Part shown: positions 1 to 7,523 of the stretch, one piece after another
Position numbering within the stretch: the first letter of the stretch is position 1
Layout of the letters: each line of letters starts with the position of its first letter
NCBI RefSeq assembly: GCF_035510375.1
Contig: NZ_DATKHG010000028.1
DNA: 64,000 bases
From: Paenibacillus_I sp035510375
GTDB taxonomy: Bacteria > Bacillota > Bacilli > Paenibacillales > Paenibacillaceae
Direction: 5' to 3' (one strand)
Position numbers and translations under genes: made by a program
Notes under the pieces: model-generated
Databases searched by the model: none
Told to the model about the DNA's origin: nothing
The model's input: only the letters and a program-made list of their open reading frames with translations

Positions 1-32
1 CTATAATTGGAGTTGGATTTTGTATTTTTTCT

Positions 33-58
33 TGGACTCCCGCGCGGAGTCTTTTTTT
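33..58 (+). terminator. Rho-independent terminator of a gene left of the window
   Basis: A six-base-pair stem (GACTCC/GGAGTC, positions 35-40 and 46-51) with loop CGCGC is followed by seven T. It reads as a plus-strand terminator for a gene that lies before position 1. No ORF ending here is credible inside the window. Confidence 0.7.
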
Positions 59-168
59 ATGTAGCGCGGTGGTCCGGTACCAATATTGCGCCCTTGTGCC
101 CCCTGCAAACCGCCGGTTCATGCAATTTGCCGATCGCATCACCCCTCTCATCTTGTTCAGTTTCCGGA

Positions 169-1203
169 CTAACCGTTCGTCTTGCCGCAGCTTTCGCGGA
201 TGACGAATTTGGTCGGGATTACGGTTCTGACCGGCACCGTCCGGCCGTTCACCCTTTCCATTATCAGATTTACCGCCGATCGCCCCATTTGCTCGGTGTG
301 CACCTTGACCGTCGTTAAGGGGACGCTGACGAATGAAGCCATTTCGATATCGTCGAAGCCGACGATCGCCACTTGACCCGGCACGGAAATACCGGCTTCC
401 TGCAACGCCTTCAGGGCGCCGATCGCCATCGGATCGCTGGCGAAGAAGAAAGCTTCCGGCAAATCGCCCCGCTCGATCGCTTCTTTCATGAGCTTGTAAC
501 CGGCCGTGATCGTCCAATCGGCCAAAAGCACACGCCCGGGCGCATATAGCCCTTTCTCCTTCATGATCCGTTCGTAGGTTTGCCTGCGGACCTCCGGCTC
601 CTCCCTCAACTCGTGACCGAACCGATGAACATGCTCAAGCCCCCCGACGAAGCCGATATCGCGATAGCCTAGATTCAGCAGATGGTTCATGACCTTCTCG
701 ACGGCCGGCACAAAGTCGGACACGACAGAATCGTAAACTTCCTCATCGGGCGAGTAATTAATGTAGACGGTGCGGTCCGGCCTGGAATAGAGCTTGGAGA
801 CGTCCTCCGGATCGACTTTGCCGATTACGATGACGCCGTCCATATCGTCAAGCGAACCCTCCGCCGGCTGAACGCCCAGGCGGATCACCCGGGAGACCGC
901 CATTCCCAGATCGGCGAACTGCATCTCCACCCCTTGGCGGAGGGAGAGAAAATAGGGATCTTCATGCTCCGTTTCGGGCGTGCACCAGAGCACGAGGCCG
1001 ATTCGTGGCTTGTGGGTATCGGAGGTTGGTGATGGAGCCGCTTTCTTTTTGCGCAGCGGTTTATATTGAAGCTTCGTCGCGACCGACAAAATGGTGGACC
1101 GGGTCTCCTCCGTGACGGACAGCGTCTGGTCGTTGTTCAGCACGCGCGAGACGGTGGCAACGGAGAAGTTCGATTCACGGGCAATATCTTTAATCGTCGA
1201 CAT
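169..1203 (-). CDS. LacI/GalR-family transcriptional regulator
   Basis: Sugar-responsive DNA-binding repressor of 344 residues. The N-terminal helix-turn-helix (MSTIKDIA..., with the recognition segment VATVSRVLNN) occupies about residues 1-50 and is followed by a periplasmic-binding-protein-like effector domain (FVGG, FFASDPMAIGALKAL, IVGFDDIEMAS) to the end. A start 18 bases upstream is possible, but the ATG at 1203 has a GGAAGG about eight bases ahead and fits the family N-terminus. No target gene is adjacent on either side. AGTTAA palindromes just upstream suggest autoregulation, and the genes it controls probably lie left of the window. Family is certain; the ligand is not known. Confidence 0.93.
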   Translation of the reverse strand: MSTIKDIARESNFSVATVSRVLNNDQTLSVTEETRSTILSVATKLQYKPLRKKKAAPSPTSDTHKPRIGLVLWCTPETEHEDPYFLSLRQGVEMQFADLGMAVSRVIRLGVQPAEGSLDDMDGVIVIGKVDPEDVSKLYSRPDRTVYINYSPDEEVYDSVVSDFVPAVEKVMNHLLNLGYRDIGFVGGLEHVHRFGHELREEPEVRRQTYERIMKEKGLYAPGRVLLADWTITAGYKLMKEAIERGDLPEAFFFASDPMAIGALKALQEAGISVPGQVAIVGFDDIEMASFVSVPLTTVKVHTEQMGRSAVNLIMERVNGRTVPVRTVIPTKFVIRESCGKTNG

Positions 1204-1227
1204 GGCGTATTTCCTTCCCATCGCACT

Positions 1228-1254
1228 ATTAACTATGCATGAGTTAAATTAACT
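1228..1254. promoter_or_regulatory. Candidate LacI operator (AGTTAA palindromes)
   Basis: AGTTAA-A-TTAACT at 1242-1254 is a perfect inverted repeat with one central base. An inverted AGTTAAT half-site lies at 1228-1234. The position, 25-51 bases upstream of the lacI start, is typical for an autoregulatory operator. Assignment to this regulator is inference from position and symmetry. Confidence 0.5.
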
Positions 1255-1422
1255 TAAATTTATGAGCCCATCATAACACTAAACCGCTTACACGGCAACA
1301 GTTAAAGATAAATTTTACTCGGTATTGGAGACTTTTTAGTTAAAAGGGGGTTTTAAGCTGGTTTTTGGAACGTTTCCGTTTAATTGAATGAGATAGCATG
1401 AGAATTTTGGTCTATTTAATTT

Positions 1423-1435
1423 AGTTAAATTTACT
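1423..1435. promoter_or_regulatory. Second AGTTAA-type operator
   Basis: AGTTAAATTTACT differs by one base from the palindrome at 1242-1254 and sits in a wider TTTAGT...ACTGAAA symmetry. Additional lone AGTTAAA half-sites occur near 1300 and 1338. Two operators about 180 bp apart would allow looping by a tetrameric LacI-type repressor; that is inference. Confidence 0.4.
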
Positions 1436-1510
1436 GAAATAAACTCATCGTGAAGCCCGAAGGATTTCCCTTTCTCACCTATCCGTTCCTTGAAAAATAA
1501 CGGCGAGCAC

Positions 1511-1675
1511 TTTAAGTGTCCCGAGGCACCTTAGCGGGGGTATGGGTGGTTGTGGCGGATGCTGTAAGCGTCCCGGCGCACCTTGTAGGAGGAATGGGAC
1601 CTGTCATGGATACTGCAAGTGTCCTGGCGAACCTTAGTGGGTATATGGGCGGTTATGACCGAGGTTGTAAGTGAT
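1511..1675. repeat. Degenerate 52-bp tandem repeat, three units plus a partial
   Basis: Units begin with TAAGTGTCC at 1513, TAAGCGTCC at 1565, CAAGTGTCC at 1616 and TAAGTGATGG at 1668, giving periods of 52, 51 and 52 bp. Each full unit carries a 19-base core of the form AAGNGTCC..GGCNCACCTT that is partly self-complementary. The stretch 1204-1900 has no convincing gene; short ORFs across it follow the repeats and have no ribosome binding site. Confidence 0.7.
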
Positions 1676-1679
1676 GGCG

Positions 1680-1826
1680 AACTGCGACTGAGAGCCAACT
1701 TTTCCCATTCTCGCGCCTGTCGCCCTTCGCGCAATACCATTTCGCGGCTGAGGCGGCGATTTTCCCGCTCTTACAGCCATTCCCATAGCCAACTGCGGCT
1801 GAGAGCGGACTTTTCAGCCTGTTCGA
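1680..1826. repeat. Second degenerate tandem repeat (51-60 bp units)
   Basis: Three copies of a GCGRCTGAG...TTTTC block occur, with the GRCTG element at 1686, 1746 and 1797, so periods are 60 and 51 bp. It directly follows the 52-bp repeat and fills the rest of the gap before the acetyltransferase. It does not look coding. Confidence 0.55.
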
Positions 1827-1900
1827 GGTGGCAGCCACAAGATTAGCCAGTACACGCCCGCAGCCGTCACCGGGTGCAGGGTTTGCAGGGTTTGCTTCAT

Positions 1901-2359
1901 TTACAGCCTTTTCTCATAACAAACGCTTGTTTCGCATGCGACATACACGCCGAATCGATCGATCGGATAATAGCCATGCTTGCGATAGAAGCTCAGCGCC
2001 TCGAACTGCTTCTCGCCGGCTTCCAGCTTGATGAATCGGAAGCCCGAACGTCTGGCTCTCGCCTCGAGTTCATCCAAAATCAGCTTCGCGATCCCCCGGT
2101 TCCGACAGGCCGGGTCCACGAAAAACCGCTTCAGCTCCGTATTGTCCCGGTCGAGCGGCCGGATCGCTCCGCAGCCGACGGGCACGCCGTCCAGATACGC
2201 CACGATAAAAGTAATCTCGTTCACACTCGGATCGGCAAAGTCCACTCCGAAAATTTCATCCGGCGGATATTGCTCCAGCAGATACGCGTCCAGCTTCGCT
2301 ATAAGTCCGGCCAGCTCTTCATTGTCGGGGGCTACCTGCGCCAATTCGATGTTTCCCAT
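1901..2359 (-). CDS. GNAT-family N-acetyltransferase
   Basis: A 152-residue single-domain acetyltransferase that would move an acetyl group from acetyl-CoA to an amine. The typical GNAT core is visible: beta strands ending in ELKRFFVDP, the acetyl-CoA-binding loop CRNRGIAK (about residues 92-99, an R-x-x-G-x-A form), then SFYRKHGY near the C-terminus. Length is normal for the family. The ATG has GGAG about seven bases upstream. It stands alone between a repeat region and a sugar isomerase, so the context gives no substrate. Confidence 0.88.
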   Translation of the reverse strand: MGNIELAQVAPDNEELAGLIAKLDAYLLEQYPPDEIFGVDFADPSVNEITFIVAYLDGVPVGCGAIRPLDRDNTELKRFFVDPACRNRGIAKLILDELEARARRSGFRFIKLEAGEKQFEALSFYRKHGYYPIDRFGVYVACETSVCYEKRL

Positions 2360-2571
2360 ACTCTAGCTCCATTCTCCCATTCGTTCGTCGGATGGTTCAT
2401 TGTCTTTCACAATACCAACCGAACGCGGGAATGGCAAGACCCCGATCGATCACGCCCGGGCCAGCACACTGGGGCGCCTCCACTTTCACCTCGCCGAATT
2501 GCCGCATACTTGATGCCCCACTTCGGCCCTAACCAGATGTCCGCGCGATGCCGCTCCCCCTCAGTTCCCGC

Positions 2572-3378
2572 CTAACCGAACTTTCGCGCGAAACGCTCGC
2601 GGAACCGCTGCCCCATGGCAAGGCAAATATCCCACAAATCGACCACCGGCTGGTTCGTATAAGGCTGCGTGTGCATATAGCCCGGCGGACCGAACTCCGG
2701 CGTGAACATGACGGACTGCCGTCCCTCGCGCAAATGCAGCCCGCAAATCTCGTCCCACCACTGTTCATGCCGCTCCAGGGCATATTCGTACTCGAGCGCG
2801 CGAAAATCCGGCACCTGCGGCCCCTGCTCGAAGCCGACGCGTCCATGGATGTAAACCGCATGCCGCATGGCGAGCGCCAAATTGTCGGCCTGGTCGGGCA
2901 GCATCGATTCGCACACACAGCACCAATGGCTGAAATCGGCCGTGATGCGGAGCTCCGGCAACTCCCGAAGCAGGCGGGCCGTGCTCCACGGCGTGAACAT
3001 CGCGCGCCCTCTGTGCGTTTCATGGGCGACCGGCACGCCGATCTCCTTCTCCAGCCGAATCGCATGCCCGAAAAACGCAAGCTGCTCCTCATAGGGCATG
3101 GAGTCCTTCGCGCTGTGCGAATTGATAAGCTCGGGCTTGAACTCCGCCGCCCGTCTTGCCTGTTTCTCGAATGAAGCGCTATGATCCGGCCCCTCGGTAT
3201 GGATCTGCAAAACGGCCTTCAATCCATACCGGTCCATAAGCTCTCCGAATAAAGGTTCTTCCTCCTCGGTGGGCACATGGCATTCGACGCCGTCATAGCC
3301 AGCTTCGGCGATTTGCCGAAGCTGTGTCTCATATGTGCCCGGCATCCCCCAAAGCGCTTTCATAAGCTTCAGTTCCAT
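2572..3378 (-). CDS. Sugar phosphate isomerase/epimerase-like TIM-barrel protein
   Basis: A 268-residue protein of the xylose-isomerase-like TIM-barrel superfamily (AP endonuclease 2 type), which isomerises or epimerises sugars, inososes and sugar acids. The start resembles the family (LMKALWGMPGT), and the metal-site segments VECHVP, HETHRGR, TADFSHW and GLHLREGRQ are in order. It overlaps the upstream AraC gene in a TAATG junction, so the two are translationally coupled. The true substrate is unknown. The family includes rhizobial MocC and IolE, which is notable because a MocDEF-like operon lies next upstream on the same strand; that link is inference. Confidence 0.85.
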   Translation of the reverse strand: MELKLMKALWGMPGTYETQLRQIAEAGYDGVECHVPTEEEEPLFGELMDRYGLKAVLQIHTEGPDHSASFEKQARRAAEFKPELINSHSAKDSMPYEEQLAFFGHAIRLEKEIGVPVAHETHRGRAMFTPWSTARLLRELPELRITADFSHWCCVCESMLPDQADNLALAMRHAVYIHGRVGFEQGPQVPDFRALEYEYALERHEQWWDEICGLHLREGRQSVMFTPEFGPPGYMHTQPYTNQPVVDLWDICLAMGQRFRERFARKFG

Positions 3379-4259
3379 TAACGTTCACTCCGTTCCTCCG
3401 TATCAAACCTGCGGACAGGCGCCGCTGCCGTCCCTTTCCAGCCGCTCCGCCGTATTTCCGTAGCGGTTTGGCCCGAGAAGCTTTTGATCATCCGTGAAAA
3501 ATGGTATACGCTCTTGAAGCCGGTCCGCTCGGCAATCTCGGCGAGCGCGAGCCCCGTGCTCCGCAGCATCTCCAACGCGTGATCCACCCGCACCTTCCAA
3601 AGGTAGCGCATCGGCGTCACGCTCTCATATTGATGAAACAGGCGAATCAAGTATTCCGCGGACACATTCGAGATCGCCGCCAATTCTTCCAGGCTCAGCG
3701 GTTCGCCGTACCTGCGGCGCATCTCTGCTTTCGCCCGGATGACGGACGGATGCTTGCCGGCCTCCACACGTTCGATCTGGCTTTCGGTCTGATAGAGCCG
3801 GATGGCCGCAACGGCCAGCGTGCAGCGCAAATCGCGCTGGATATCCACAGATGAACTGTGTGTCAGCGCTTGCAAAGTATCCGTCAAATGATTCATCGCA
3901 TCGGACAGCGGTATGATTCCCGGCAGCTGCTCCAGCATGGCGCGAATATCCGGGCGCCGCTCGTTCAGCTCGATGTGAATCCAGTGATGCCAGGTCTCCA
4001 TATTCGCCGCAAAATAAAAATCCTCCCTGTGGTCGGGATGCAGCAGCAGAACGCGGCCGGCCGGCACAAAATGCACGTCGTCATCCACATGCAAGGTGCA
4101 ATGCCCGGTGTGCACGATGAACAGCTGCAGGTTCGGCTGAATGCGCGGACCCCAACGGCCGCCGGGAGGGTAAATCGTGGCCCCGGCGGACGCATCGCTT
4201 ACGATCGATAGGAGATTGCCGTTGTCTTCCCAGAAATTCGCCGCCATCGCAGCTTTCAC
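3378..4259 (-). CDS. AraC-family transcriptional regulator
   Basis: A 293-residue one-component regulator. An N-terminal cupin-like ligand domain (about residues 25-110, with LQLFIVHTGHCTLHVDDD and VLLLHPDHREDF) precedes two helix-turn-helix motifs at about 175-270 (LSLEELAAISNVSAEYLIRLFHQY, then LALAEIAERTGFKSVYHFSRMIK). Its stop overlaps the start of the downstream sugar isomerase, so it probably controls that gene. It could also act on the oxygenase operon about 75 bp upstream on the same strand. The ligand is likely a sugar; none can be read from the sequence. Confidence 0.9.
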   Translation of the reverse strand: MKAAMAANFWEDNGNLLSIVSDASAGATIYPPGGRWGPRIQPNLQLFIVHTGHCTLHVDDDVHFVPAGRVLLLHPDHREDFYFAANMETWHHWIHIELNERRPDIRAMLEQLPGIIPLSDAMNHLTDTLQALTHSSSVDIQRDLRCTLAVAAIRLYQTESQIERVEAGKHPSVIRAKAEMRRRYGEPLSLEELAAISNVSAEYLIRLFHQYESVTPMRYLWKVRVDHALEMLRSTGLALAEIAERTGFKSVYHFSRMIKSFSGQTATEIRRSGWKGTAAAPVRRFDTEERSER

Positions 4260-4262
4260 CCG

Positions 4263-4305
4263 CCCCGGTTCGTCATGCGCCTCTTTCTCTCAACGATAAC
4301 CGGGG
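4263..4305. repeat. Inverted repeat between AraC gene and ferredoxin reductase
   Basis: CCCCGGTT at 4263-4270 and its exact complement AACCGGGG at 4298-4305 are 27 bases apart, in the gap between the reductase stop and the araC start. No U-tract follows on the minus strand, so it is a weak terminator candidate or a chance hairpin. Confidence 0.25.
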
Positions 4306-4332
4306 AAGCCCGCGGTTGTCCAGCCCCCCGGC

Positions 4333-5571
4333 TCAGGCAGGCAGCAGCGACTTGAGCTTCACGTTCGGCCGCTCCAGATCCTCCGGCGACGGCACGGCAT
4401 GCCGCTCGATCAGCATTTCGGCGAAACGGATGTCTTTGGCGATGCCGCCGGAAGGTCCGATCCCGCTGGTCGACACCAGACGCCCGTCGCCGGTCAGATG
4501 AAAGAACAGCTTGCCCGCTTCTCCGAGGTCGCGGCTGACCGTCACTTCCCCGCTGTCCGGCAATCCGACAACCTGCAGCGTCAGCTCATACTGGTCGGAC
4601 CAGAACCACGGGATCACCGAGAATGGCTCGACCGCTCCCAGCATGCTGCCCGCCGCGTGCATCCCTTGCTCCTGCGCGTTGCGCCAGGCTTCCAGCCGGA
4701 TACGCCGGCCGCCATACAGCGGATGCGGAAACGAACAGCAGTCGCCGGCTGCGAAAATGTCCGGGTCGCTCGTCGCCAACCGCTCGTCGACCCGGATGCC
4801 GTTCTCGAGCGCAAGCCCGCACGCCTCGGCCAATGCCGTTTCCGGAACCGCCCCGATTCCGGCGACGATCGCGTCGCAACGGATCACGGTGCCGTCGGCG
4901 AGACGGATGACATGCTCGCTGCCGTCGAATTCGATGCTCCCGATGCCCGTGCCGCAGGCCATCCGAACGCCGGCCGCGCGGTGACGCACCTCCACAATAT
5001 GGGCGATCTCCTCCGGAACACCCCGCATCAGAATACGCGGAGCAACCTCAATGACGGTCACGGAGCAGCCTCGCTCCCGTGCGCTTGCCGCAACCTCGAG
5101 GCCGATGAAGCCGCCGCCGATAATGACGACGCGCTTGCCGGCCTGCAGCCGGCTCCGCAACGCAAGCGCGTCGCGGTAGGTACGAAGATACATCACCTGC
5201 GGGAGGTCGGACCCGTCCAGGGACATTTTGCGCGGCCGCGCCCCTGTTGTCAGCAGAAGCTTCCGATAGGGAACCCGGCTTCCGTCCGCAAGCACGGCCT
5301 CATGCGCCGCCCTGTCGATGAGCGCAACCGGCGACCCCGCGAGAAGGCGAATGCCGTGCCGCGCAAGCAAATCGTCGTTCAGGATGAATACCGGCAGCGG
5401 TTCGTCCGGCGCAAGCAACTGCTGCTTGGAAAGCGGCGGCCTTTCATAAGGCGCCTGCCGCTCCTCGCCGATCAGCGTGATCGGCCCATCCCATCCCTGG
5501 TTCCGCAGTTCAACGGCCGCCCGCGCGCCCGCCTCGCCGGCCCCGACAATGACCATTCCTTTATCCGTCAT
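4333..5571 (-). CDS. FAD-dependent ferredoxin reductase (MocF/BphA4-like)
   Basis: A 412-residue NAD(P)H:ferredoxin reductase that passes electrons to a [2Fe-2S] ferredoxin. An N-terminal FAD Rossmann motif (VIVGAGEAGARAA), a second NAD-binding motif around residues 150-165 (VVIIGGGFIGLEVAA) and the C-terminal FAD motif DIFAAGDCCSF are all present, followed by the reductase dimer domain. Length matches oxygenase-coupled reductases such as BphA4. It is the last gene of a three-gene operon, 12 bases after the Rieske ferredoxin, which is its obvious partner. The assignment to the oxygenase-reductase family is firm; the terminal substrate depends on the desaturase-like protein. Confidence 0.92.
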   Translation of the reverse strand: MTDKGMVIVGAGEAGARAAVELRNQGWDGPITLIGEERQAPYERPPLSKQQLLAPDEPLPVFILNDDLLARHGIRLLAGSPVALIDRAAHEAVLADGSRVPYRKLLLTTGARPRKMSLDGSDLPQVMYLRTYRDALALRSRLQAGKRVVIIGGGFIGLEVAASARERGCSVTVIEVAPRILMRGVPEEIAHIVEVRHRAAGVRMACGTGIGSIEFDGSEHVIRLADGTVIRCDAIVAGIGAVPETALAEACGLALENGIRVDERLATSDPDIFAAGDCCSFPHPLYGGRRIRLEAWRNAQEQGMHAAGSMLGAVEPFSVIPWFWSDQYELTLQVVGLPDSGEVTVSRDLGEAGKLFFHLTGDGRLVSTSGIGPSGGIAKDIRFAEMLIERHAVPSPEDLERPNVKLKSLLPA

Positions 5572-5583
5572 ACCGGCTCCTCC

Positions 5584-5895
5584 TCAATCGATCTGGATCA
5601 GCACTTTGCCCGCTTCGATTTTGACCGGGTACGTTTGGAGTGCGACGCATACCGGCGCGCGTTTCGCTTCTCCCGTCGTGATGTCGAACCGCCCGTTATG
5701 CTTCGGGCATTCGATGACGTTGCCCATCACCAGGCCGTTCGACAAATGAAACCGCTCATGCGTGCAATAGCCGTCCGAAGCAAAATAATCGCCCTTGTCG
5801 TTCCGGTAGATCGCAAAGCTCCTGTCTCCGCGGTCGTAGCGGATAACGTCCTCCACTTCGACCTCGTCCGCTTCACATGCCTCGATCCATGCCAT
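5584..5895 (-). CDS. Rieske-type [2Fe-2S] ferredoxin (MocE-like)
   Basis: A 103-residue soluble electron carrier. The Rieske cluster ligands are clear: C-T-H at about residues 43-45 and C-P-K-H some 16 residues later (ECPKHNGRFD), with the fold's closing strand LQTYPVKIEAGKVLIQID. The size is that of ferredoxins serving Rieske oxygenases or MocD-type enzymes, not of an oxygenase subunit. It lies between the desaturase-like gene and the reductase, so it should shuttle electrons from the FAD reductase to the di-iron site. Confidence 0.93.
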   Translation of the reverse strand: MAWIEACEADEVEVEDVIRYDRGDRSFAIYRNDKGDYFASDGYCTHERFHLSNGLVMGNVIECPKHNGRFDITTGEAKRAPVCVALQTYPVKIEAGKVLIQID

Positions 5896-6009
5896 CGCTC
5901 ATTCCTCCCTAGGTAGGGGTAATCGATTACCCTTTTTCGCCAAAAAAATGATCCTGCCTGTCGATACCACTGCCGATGCCACCGCCGATGCCGCAGTCCG
6001 GACTGCCGT

Positions 6010-7155
6010 TCAACTCGCCTCGACCGTTCCGGACCCGGCGTTCGTCTGCGCGCCCGCCGCCGGCGCCGTCTGCGCGCCCGCCGCCGGCGCCGTCTGCGCG
6101 TCGAACTTGTACGGTCTCGCCGTGGGCGGCAAAGGACGGACCAGCGCGAAGGACGGATCGCGCTTTTGCTTCAGCAGCAGGGAGAATACCTCTTTCAGCG
6201 CGGCGGGAAAGCTCGGGCTCGGCGCCGGACAATCGCTCTTCATCTCCTTATGCAGCGCCGGCAGCGCATGATAGGGCACCATCGGGAACATATGATGCTC
6301 GATATGATAATTCATGTTCCAATACAGGAACCTCATGATCGGATTCATGTAGATCGTCCGGCTGTTCAGGCGGTGATCGAGCACATCTTCACGCAGCCCC
6401 AAATGCTGGGACAAGCCGGTCAGCAGCACGATGACCGCGCCGTATAGCGAAGGAAAGCCAATGAACATCGCGGGCAAAATGCTGCCGATCGCGATGCACC
6501 ATGCCGCTACCGAGCCGAGAATAAGCAGGTAAACGCGCGCTTCCCAGAACACCTTGCGGTATTCGGAAGCCGGTATATACTCCTTCTCCTCTTTGTCGAT
6601 AACGCCGAACGCATGCAGGAAATACCGCTTAATCTCCTTCGGGCCGCCGTACAGATGGAAAATCTCCATCATGATAATCCGCCAGATCGGCGGCCGTTCC
6701 GCGACGATTTCCGGATCGCGCCCGACGATGATCGTATCGGTGTGATGGCGCGTGTGGCTCCAGCGGAAAGGGGTTGCCGACCGCAGGAACATGAAGGAAG
6801 CGATCTGATAGATGGCTTCGTTCATCCACGGTGTCCTGAACGCCGTGCCGTGCCCGCATTCATGCCATCTTGAATCGGCCGGCGTCGCGTACAGGATGCC
6901 GTAAGCCAGGAAGGCCGGCAGCGCCCACCACGTGCCCCACGACAAATAAGCGAGGTATCCGAGAACGGCAAGTCCGCCGAACCAGATGATCGTATCGCGG
7001 ATCGCGGGCCCGTCCTTTCTTTTCATAAGCTCCTTGAGCCGCTGGCGCGGGATCGGACTTGTATACCACTCCGCCGCCACCAGCCCTTTTTCAAGCGCGC
7101 GCTTGCCTTCTGGACCGGTGAGGCTGTAATCCCGTCTATTTTTGCCGGAAGCCAT
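6010..7155 (-). CDS. Membrane di-iron desaturase/hydroxylase (MocD-like)
   Basis: A 381-residue integral membrane oxygenase of the fatty-acid-desaturase superfamily. The three histidine boxes are HECGH (residues 98-102), HTRHH (134-138) and HIEHH (284-288), with hydrophobic membrane pairs between them. The ATG at 7155 is chosen over one 63 bases upstream because AGGAGG lies about eight bases before it. It heads the operon with a Rieske ferredoxin and a reductase, the same gene order as mocD-mocE-mocF of rhizopine catabolism. It could desaturate a lipid, but it could instead hydroxylate or O-demethylate a small polyol. The last 30 residues hold an AQTAPAAG repeat outside the catalytic domain. 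Confidence 0.88.
   Translation of the reverse strand: MASGKNRRDYSLTGPEGKRALEKGLVAAEWYTSPIPRQRLKELMKRKDGPAIRDTIIWFGGLAVLGYLAYLSWGTWWALPAFLAYGILYATPADSRWHECGHGTAFRTPWMNEAIYQIASFMFLRSATPFRWSHTRHHTDTIIVGRDPEIVAERPPIWRIIMMEIFHLYGGPKEIKRYFLHAFGVIDKEEKEYIPASEYRKVFWEARVYLLILGSVAAWCIAIGSILPAMFIGFPSLYGAVIVLLTGLSQHLGLREDVLDHRLNSRTIYMNPIMRFLYWNMNYHIEHHMFPMVPYHALPALHKEMKSDCPAPSPSFPAALKEVFSLLLKQKRDPSFALVRPLPPTARPYKFDAQTAPAAGAQTAPAAGAQTNAGSGTVEAS
6044..6103. repeat. 24-bp perfect tandem repeat inside the desaturase-like gene
   Basis: Two identical 24-bp units (6044-6067 and 6068-6091) and a half unit encode AQTAPAAG repeats in the C-terminal tail. The repeat is in frame, so copy number could change by slippage without breaking the gene. 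Confidence 0.85.
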
Positions 7156-7172
7156 GATGAACTCCTCCTCTT

Positions 7173-7186
7173 TGTTAACGTTTACA
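7173..7186 (-). promoter_or_regulatory. cre-like catabolite-response site before the oxygenase operon
   Basis: On the minus strand the site reads TGTAAACGTTAACA, which fits the Bacillus cre consensus TGWAARCGYTWNCW at all 14 positions. It lies about 18 bases upstream of the start codon, between the AGGAGG and the probable promoter, a place where bound CcpA (or another LacI-type protein) would block transcription. Confidence 0.65.
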
Positions 7187-7250
7187 TGACTACTGTATAA
7201 AAAATCACACTTCCGCACAATGCATGGGATTGACGATCTTTTGTCTGCAA

Positions 7251-7294
7251 TTGAACAAAAGAAAACCGCCGGAGCGAATTCGCCCAGGCGGTTC
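7251..7294 (-). terminator. Terminator of sugar module 1
   Basis: On the minus strand AACCGCC and GGCGGTT form the outer stem, GCGAATTCGC forms an inner palindrome, and TTTTCTTTTGTT follows. It ends the operon that finishes with the small membrane protein and isolates it from the oxygenase operon. Confidence 0.7.
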
Positions 7295-7305
7295 GATGTG
7301 CGCGA

Positions 7306-7461
7306 TTACAATAAAAAGTACAAACAAACGATGCCGACCGAGCCGTGGAACAGCACATCGAGCCATCTTTTTTTGGGCTCGTTGCTCATCTGAACCAGCA
7401 CATAGACGCACCGGACCACGATAATGATCAGCGCGATCTGAAAAAGCAAATAAGGAACCAT
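7306..7461 (-). CDS. Small membrane protein, 51 residues
   Basis: Reading the minus strand from an ATG at 7461 gives a 51-residue protein: a hydrophobic segment (residues 3-24), a short charged loop NEPKKRW (28-34) and a second hydrophobic segment (35-51). AAGGAGGGG lies eight to ten bases upstream of the start. It follows the GH43 gene by 62 bases and precedes a strong terminator, so it is the last gene of that operon. I do not recognise the family. Two antiparallel membrane helices with a central lysine/arginine loop suggest a regulatory or stabilising mini-protein, but no function can be named. Confidence 0.65.
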   Translation of the reverse strand: MVPYLLFQIALIIIVVRCVYVLVQMSNEPKKRWLDVLFHGSVGIVCLYFLL

Positions 7462-7523
7462 ATCCGTCGCCCCTCCTTGGATGAGGATTCGCTACAGGAT
7501 ATGAGGCGCACGCCCAATCGGTG

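Noticed and set aside
1511..1675. CRISPR or tandem small-RNA array
   Set aside because: Units diverge along their whole length without conserved repeat/unique spacer structure; best described as a degenerate tandem repeat.
2360..2571. Possible remnant gene between GNAT and sugar isomerase
   Set aside because: Short frames on both strands carry no motif and no ribosome site; I see nothing supportable.
4399..5916. A 505-codon plus-strand open frame
   Set aside because: It lies antisense to the ferredoxin reductase and Rieske genes, has no ribosome site and no domain; it is a by-product of GC-rich codon use.
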